This document shows, piece after piece, positions 15,589 to 17,336 of a DNA stretch of 17,336 nt. The position numbers and the translations under genes were made by a program. The notes below the pieces were generated by a model. The model worked only from the letters and a program-made list of their open reading frames with translations. It was not told the origin of the DNA and searched no databases. This DNA is from Nevskia sp035651715 (lineage in GTDB: Bacteria; Pseudomonadota; Gammaproteobacteria; Nevskiales; Nevskiaceae): the NCBI GenBank assembly GCA_035651715.1, contig DASRFD010000104.1:1-17336 (forward strand), read 5' to 3'. The stretch's first letter is position 1. Every line of letters begins with the position of its first letter.

Positions 15589-17336
15589 ATGAAGAAGATT
15601 TCTGCTAGTTGGCTGGGGGCGTGGCTGTTTATGGCTTCCGTTTATCTGCTCCCGGTGCCTGGCCAGGCCGCAGATTGGGCTTGGCAGTTGGATGCAGGTA
15701 TCTCTTGTCAATGGTCTGGAACTCAGTTGGGCGGGGATGTTTGGAGCGTGGACTCGGCTTGGTTGGCCGGTTGTAACGCTTATTCAAGGAGCAAAAACGG
15801 CCCCTACTTCATATATGGGGGAACCACAGGGAAGGAAGGGTGTCCAGCCGGCGCCAATTGTGAGGAGCTAAGCGATAGTTTTAGCTTCTATTCAAATGGT
15901 GCGAATAATTGGGCTACTTTCGCAGATGCCACATGCACCGGTGCCTACGTCTTCAACCAAAACATCAATTCACCAAAGTGCGTCCATGGCTATTTCATCA
16001 ATCCTCCCCAGCCGCCCGATACTGGAGATTGCCCTACCGCCACGCCCTGTCCAATCAACCCTGGTAGCGGTAACGAGCACTGGAGCGAAATCGACTATAA
16101 GTCTGGCGATGGAAGGCTGGTCTTCAGCCGCGACTACAATAGTGCCAGCCCCATCGCAGGGATATTCAGCGTCGGCTGGCAGAGCAATATGCTTGGCCGG
16201 CGTATCCTTTCTCTGGCGAATGCTCTTCCCTATCGATTGGCCGCATATCTTGATGCTCCAACGGCGTGTACGCAAGGAGCCTCAGGTGCAACCTATCTTG
16301 GAAACCAGCAGTGCCAGCTGAGCAGCGGGAAAGTTGTCCCCGTTTATAACAACGCAATCAACGCGCCCTGGGTGATCTCGAACGGCTATACCGCTCTGGC
16401 AGTCCAGCGCCAGGATGGCCAGCTTCGTTTCTTCGGTTGTTCCAGTTCGCTCTGCACATCCAACAGCGACGTCTCGATTCGGCTCACGCCGGTTTATTAC
16501 AACTGGTCATTGAGCCAATACTATACCTACAACCTCACAGACAACGACGATACCGTCGAACAATATGACAATACGGGCAGCTTGAGGATCGTTACGACCC
16601 GAAGCGGCTATCAACAGAACTTCGCCTATAACGGCAGCGGCCAACTCTCGAGTATTAGCGACAGCCTTGGCCGTAGCTTGTCGTTTTCCTACAACGCGCA
16701 GGGCCGACTGCAAACCCTGACGACACCGGACGGCGCCATTCAGTACGGGTACGACAGCAGCGGCCGGCTCGCCACGGTCACTTACCCCGACACGCACATC
16801 CGCACCTATCAGTACAGCGACTCTACCCATACCAATGCGCTGACTGGCGTGCTCGATGAAAGCGGAGCCAGCTATGTTTCGACTTCCTACGACACAAATG
16901 GCCGTGCCTACCAAAGTGGCCTGACCGGCGCGGTGGGATGGAGCGGCATCGACTACACCGATCCTGCCAATCCGGTCGTAACGGATGCGCGCGGTGTGTC
17001 GCGCACCTACCACTACACCACCATTAATGGCTACCAGAAGATCAGCTCCATCACCGGCGCCGCGACCTGCCTGACCTGCAATGCATATGCCGCAACCGGG
17101 TATGACCCTGCCGGCTATCTGCGAACGACCACCGACTGGAACGGCAATCTCACCAACTACGTCTACGACGACAGCCGCGGCCTGGAGATCAGCCGCACCG
17201 AAGCCGTCGGCACCGCGCAGCAACGCACCATCACCACCACCTGGCATACGAGCTTCCGCCTGCCCACCGAGATCGACGAGCCCGGACGGCAGACCACCTT
17301 CACCTACGACAGCAGCGGCAACCTGCTGACCAAGAG
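15589..17336 (+). CDS. Exported RHS/YD-repeat family protein (5' part, runs off the window)
   Basis: An open frame of 582 codons without a stop, continuing past the right edge. Start ATG 15589 has GGGGA four bases upstream. Residues 1-27 form a signal peptide (KK, hydrophobic core, LPVPGQA cleavage region). Residues 28-160 are Cys-rich and unrecognised. From about 148 the segment CPINPGSGNEHW, then EIDYKSGDGRLVFSRDYNSA, resembles the N-terminal RHS domain of type DUF6531. YD repeats follow, for example FSYNAQGRL (366), YGYDSSGRL (386), TGYDPAGYL (503) and FTYDSSGNL (571). Fourteen cysteines are present, including CLTC at 494-497. RHS proteins form a beta-cocoon shell that often carries a variable C-terminal toxin, but here the C-terminus is not visible, so toxin, adhesin or wall-associated roles remain open. 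G+C is about 50 % at 15781-16020 and about 72 % at 17161-17220, unlike the uniform nuo genes. Confidence 0.88.
   Translation, partial: MKKISASWLGAWLFMASVYLLPVPGQAADWAWQLDAGISCQWSGTQLGGDVWSVDSAWLAGCNAYSRSKNGPYFIYGGTTGKEGCPAGANCEELSDSFSFYSNGANNWATFADATCTGAYVFNQNINSPKCVHGYFINPPQPPDTGDCPTATPCPINPGSGNEHWSEIDYKSGDGRLVFSRDYNSASPIAGIFSVGWQSNMLGRRILSLANALPYRLAAYLDAPTACTQGASGATYLGNQQCQLSSGKVVPVYNNAINAPWVISNGYTALAVQRQDGQLRFFGCSSSLCTSNSDVSIRLTPVYYNWSLSQYYTYNLTDNDDTVEQYDNTGSLRIVTTRSGYQQNFAYNGSGQLSSISDSLGRSLSFSYNAQGRLQTLTTPDGAIQYGYDSSGRLATVTYPDTHIRTYQYSDSTHTNALTGVLDESGASYVSTSYDTNGRAYQSGLTGAVGWSGIDYTDPANPVVTDARGVSRTYHYTTINGYQKISSITGAATCLTCNAYAATGYDPAGYLRTTTDWNGNLTNYVYDDSRGLEISRTEAVGTAQQRTITTTWHTSFRLPTEIDEPGRQTTFTYDSSGNLLTK

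Noticed and set aside
16507..17247. A 246-codon minus-strand frame opposite the YD-repeat gene
   Set aside because: The plus-strand frame has a signal peptide and clear YD repeats; the antisense product is Gly/Val/Ala-rich with no motif. The plus-strand frames at 15896-16321 and 17081-17329 are shadows in other frames of the same gene.

Overview
The window holds most of one respiratory operon followed by the start of an unrelated surface or secretory gene, all on the + strand. Sampled blocks of the first 15 kb are roughly 67-80 % G+C. The operon encodes proton-pumping NADH:quinone oxidoreductase (complex I) in the gamma-proteobacterial arrangement: nuoC and nuoD are fused, NuoG carries the extra N7 cluster ligands, and the order is nuoA-B-CD-E-F-G-H-I-J-K-L-M-N. 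From memory of the families, the proteins look closest to the E. coli and Pseudomonas subunits. This suggests a high-GC gammaproteobacterium. The fused nuoCD argues against Xanthomonas-like genomes, which I recall having separate nuoC and nuoD. The genus cannot be named from sequence alone.

Layout: 1-88 is the tail of nuoA. Bases 112-7159 hold nuoB, nuoCD, nuoE, nuoF and nuoG, which form the peripheral arm; they are tightly packed, with 4-nt or single-base stop/start overlaps and short gaps. Bases 7314-15095 hold nuoH to nuoN, the membrane arm plus the 2x[4Fe-4S] subunit NuoI. A strong intrinsic terminator at 15117-15143 closes the operon. Electrons pass from NADH at FMN in NuoF through N3, N1b, N4, N5, N6a and N6b to N2 in NuoB, then to quinone at the NuoB/NuoCD/NuoH interface. 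NuoH, J, K, L, M and N form the proton-translocating membrane arm. The cysteine or histidine ligands for all nine Fe-S clusters are visible.

The main anomaly is nuoK. One base is missing near 9741-9744, so the reading frame stops after 27 codons. Restoring one C gives a full 105-residue NuoK. Every other subunit in the window is intact, so this is either a real lesion that should disable complex I or a sequence error. A second oddity is four expanded junctions (G/H, I/J, J/K, K/L) in an otherwise compact operon. Each contains a GC-rich inverted repeat, and two are spanned by a short reading frame that overlaps the upstream stop.

After the terminator comes about 445 bases with no convincing gene. 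It ends in an AT-richer stretch with two adjacent inverted repeats and a possible promoter. From 15589 to the window end runs an open frame (582 codons, no stop) for an exported RHS/YD-repeat protein. It has a signal peptide, a cysteine-rich N-terminal region and several YD repeats. Its G+C rises from about 50 % near its start to about 70 % at the window edge, which suggests a mosaic or acquired gene. No tRNA, rRNA, CRISPR array or transposase was seen.
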